Source of the DNA: Fidelibacterota bacterium TCS55
GTDB taxonomy: Bacteria > Fidelibacterota > Marinisomatia > Marinisomatales > TCS55
DNA length: 24,177 nucleotides
Direction: 5' to 3'
Assembly: GCA_905182385.1 (NCBI GenBank)
Contig: CAJJBS010000090.1
Location: 1-24,177, forward strand
The position numbers and the translations under genes were made by a program. Positions 23,150 to 24,177 of the stretch are shown piece after piece (the stretch's first letter is position 1; each line of letters starts with the position of its first letter). The notes below the pieces were generated by a model, which saw nothing but the letters and a program-made list of their open reading frames with translations, had not been told where the DNA came from and searched no databases.

Positions 23150-24177
23150 ATGGATATCAAAACGGATAATATAGCAAACCTACTTAAAGAACAGATTGCA
23201 AAGTTTGATTTGTCAGTTGATGTGTCTGAGGTAGGTGAAGTGATTGAAGTAGGTGATGGTGTGGCTCGTGTAAGTGGTCTAGAAAATGTTATGAGCTCAG
23301 AGCTTGTTGAATTACCAAATGGTGTATTTGGCATGGCATTAAACTTAGAAGATGATAATGTTGGATTAGTTCTATTTGGTCAAACTAGCCTTGTTAAAGA
23401 AGGTGATTTAGCTAAAAGGACAGGACATGTAGTTGAAGTTCCAGTTGGTGAAGAAATGCTTGGTAGAGTAGTAAATCCATTAGGTCAGCCTATTGACGGT
23501 AAAGGCCCAATTGAGACTAAAGAACATTTAGCTATAGAACGAAAAGCGCTTGGTGTAATGGCCCGTTCTCCAGTGAATCAACCTCTTCAAACTGGAATTA
23601 AAGCTGTGGATAGTATGATACCAATTGGTAGAGGTCAGCGAGAATTAATTATTGGTGATCGTCAAACTGGAAAGACCGCAGTCGCTATTGATGCTATTAT
23701 TAATCAAAAATATACTCATGAAACAGATGAACCAGTTTATTGCATTTATGTAGCTATTGGACAAAAAGCTTCTACGGTAGCAGCTATAGTTGCCGAATTA
23801 GAGGCCAATGGTGCTATGGAGTATACCACAGTTGTTACTGCTAATGCCTCTGATGCCGCTCCTCTTCAATATATTGCACCCTACTCTGGTTGTGCTATGG
23901 GTGAATACTTTAGAGATAATGGCAAGCATGGGTTAATCGTATATGATGATCTTTCAAAACAAGCAGTGGCATATAGACAAATGTCTTTAGTTCTTAGAAG
24001 ACCGCCTGGTCGTGAAGCCTTTCCTGGAGATGTTTTTTATCTTCATAGTCGCTTATTAGAAAGAGCTTCTAAATTGTCTTCTGAATTAGGTGGTGGTTCT
24101 TTAACTGCACTACCTATAATTGAAACACAAGAAGGTGATGTTTCTGCATATATACCTACAAATGTTATTTCAATTAC
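23150..24177 (+). CDS. atpA: F0F1 ATP synthase subunit alpha (N-terminal two thirds; cut by window end)
   Basis: ATG at 23150 is preceded by AAAGGAA (23140-23146) with a short spacer; 342 codons are present before the window ends, about two thirds of the usual ~505-525. The N-terminal beta-barrel domain contains VGEVIEVGDGVARVSGL, then LGRVVNPLGQPIDG. The nucleotide-binding P-loop GDRQTGKT spans residues 169-176, with K175 and T176 numbered exactly as in E. coli AtpA. VYDDLSKQAVAYRQ and RRPPGREAFPGDVFYLHSRLLERA follow. Alpha subunits bind but do not hydrolyse nucleotide and alternate with beta in the F1 head. The arginine finger lies beyond the window. The gene is intact as far as it can be read. 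Confidence 0.97.
   Translation, partial: MDIKTDNIANLLKEQIAKFDLSVDVSEVGEVIEVGDGVARVSGLENVMSSELVELPNGVFGMALNLEDDNVGLVLFGQTSLVKEGDLAKRTGHVVEVPVGEEMLGRVVNPLGQPIDGKGPIETKEHLAIERKALGVMARSPVNQPLQTGIKAVDSMIPIGRGQRELIIGDRQTGKTAVAIDAIINQKYTHETDEPVYCIYVAIGQKASTVAAIVAELEANGAMEYTTVVTANASDAAPLQYIAPYSGCAMGEYFRDNGKHGLIVYDDLSKQAVAYRQMSLVLRRPPGREAFPGDVFYLHSRLLERASKLSSELGGGSLTALPIIETQEGDVSAYIPTNVISI

Overview
The window is AT-rich (about one third G+C by eye), densely packed bacterial chromosome carrying mostly core functions. An Omp85 outer-membrane barrel, a signal-peptide-bearing DUF5916 barrel protein, SecDF, bactofilin and an FCB-style F0 a subunit point to a Gram-negative member of the Fibrobacteres-Chlorobi-Bacteroidetes (FCB) superphylum. 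A marine Marinimicrobia (SAR406)-like lineage is my best guess, but no rRNA or other decisive marker is present, so this is inference from gene content. Shine-Dalgarno sequences are used at several genes (parB, atpA, dppA, the DUF5916 gene, the DUF502 gene), which argues against a typical Bacteroidota. No tRNA, rRNA, insertion sequence, CRISPR array or phage gene was seen, and no gene-free stretch exceeds 300 bases.

Layout. 1-565 (+): C-terminal end of an Omp85 (BamA/TamA-type) protein. 567-3622 (-): a tight operon of a DUF502 membrane protein, a FakA-FakB (DAK2-DegV) fusion and plsY, which reads as a pathway from free fatty acid through acyl-phosphate to lysophosphatidate. 3660-4159 (-): an O6-alkylguanine-DNA alkyltransferase gene broken by a frameshift in an A10 tract. 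4212-5090 (-): a drug/metabolite-family (EamA) transporter. 5184-7146 (+): a NatAB-type ABC exporter. 7163-7210: a perfect 22-bp inverted repeat forming a bidirectional terminator between natB and secF. 7226-10050 (-): secD-secF. 10132-12346 (-): tdh-kbl, which turns threonine into glycine and acetyl-CoA. 12514-15246 (+): an unrecognised five-helix membrane protein, an apparently exported M55 D-aminopeptidase and an APC amino-acid permease. 15276-17402 (+): a CBM9-like plus DUF5916 outer-membrane protein.

17480-24177 (+): one long co-directional run, parA-parB-M23 peptidase-bactofilin-two small AtpI/AtpZ-like membrane proteins-atpB-atpE-atpF-atpH-atpA, with atpA cut by the window end. Genes here overlap or lie at most 44 bases apart. 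The parAB-to-atp order recalls the oriC-proximal neighbourhood of many bacteria, with a cell-shape pair (M23 plus bactofilin) inserted, so the replication origin may be near.

Nothing here looks like a wholly new defence or mobile system. The points most worth following are the fatty-acid-kinase fusion coupled to plsY, the homopolymer frameshift in the alkyltransferase gene, the merged par/bactofilin/ATP-synthase cluster, the unknown membrane protein coupled to the M55 peptidase, and an extra membrane glutamate in the ATP synthase c subunit.
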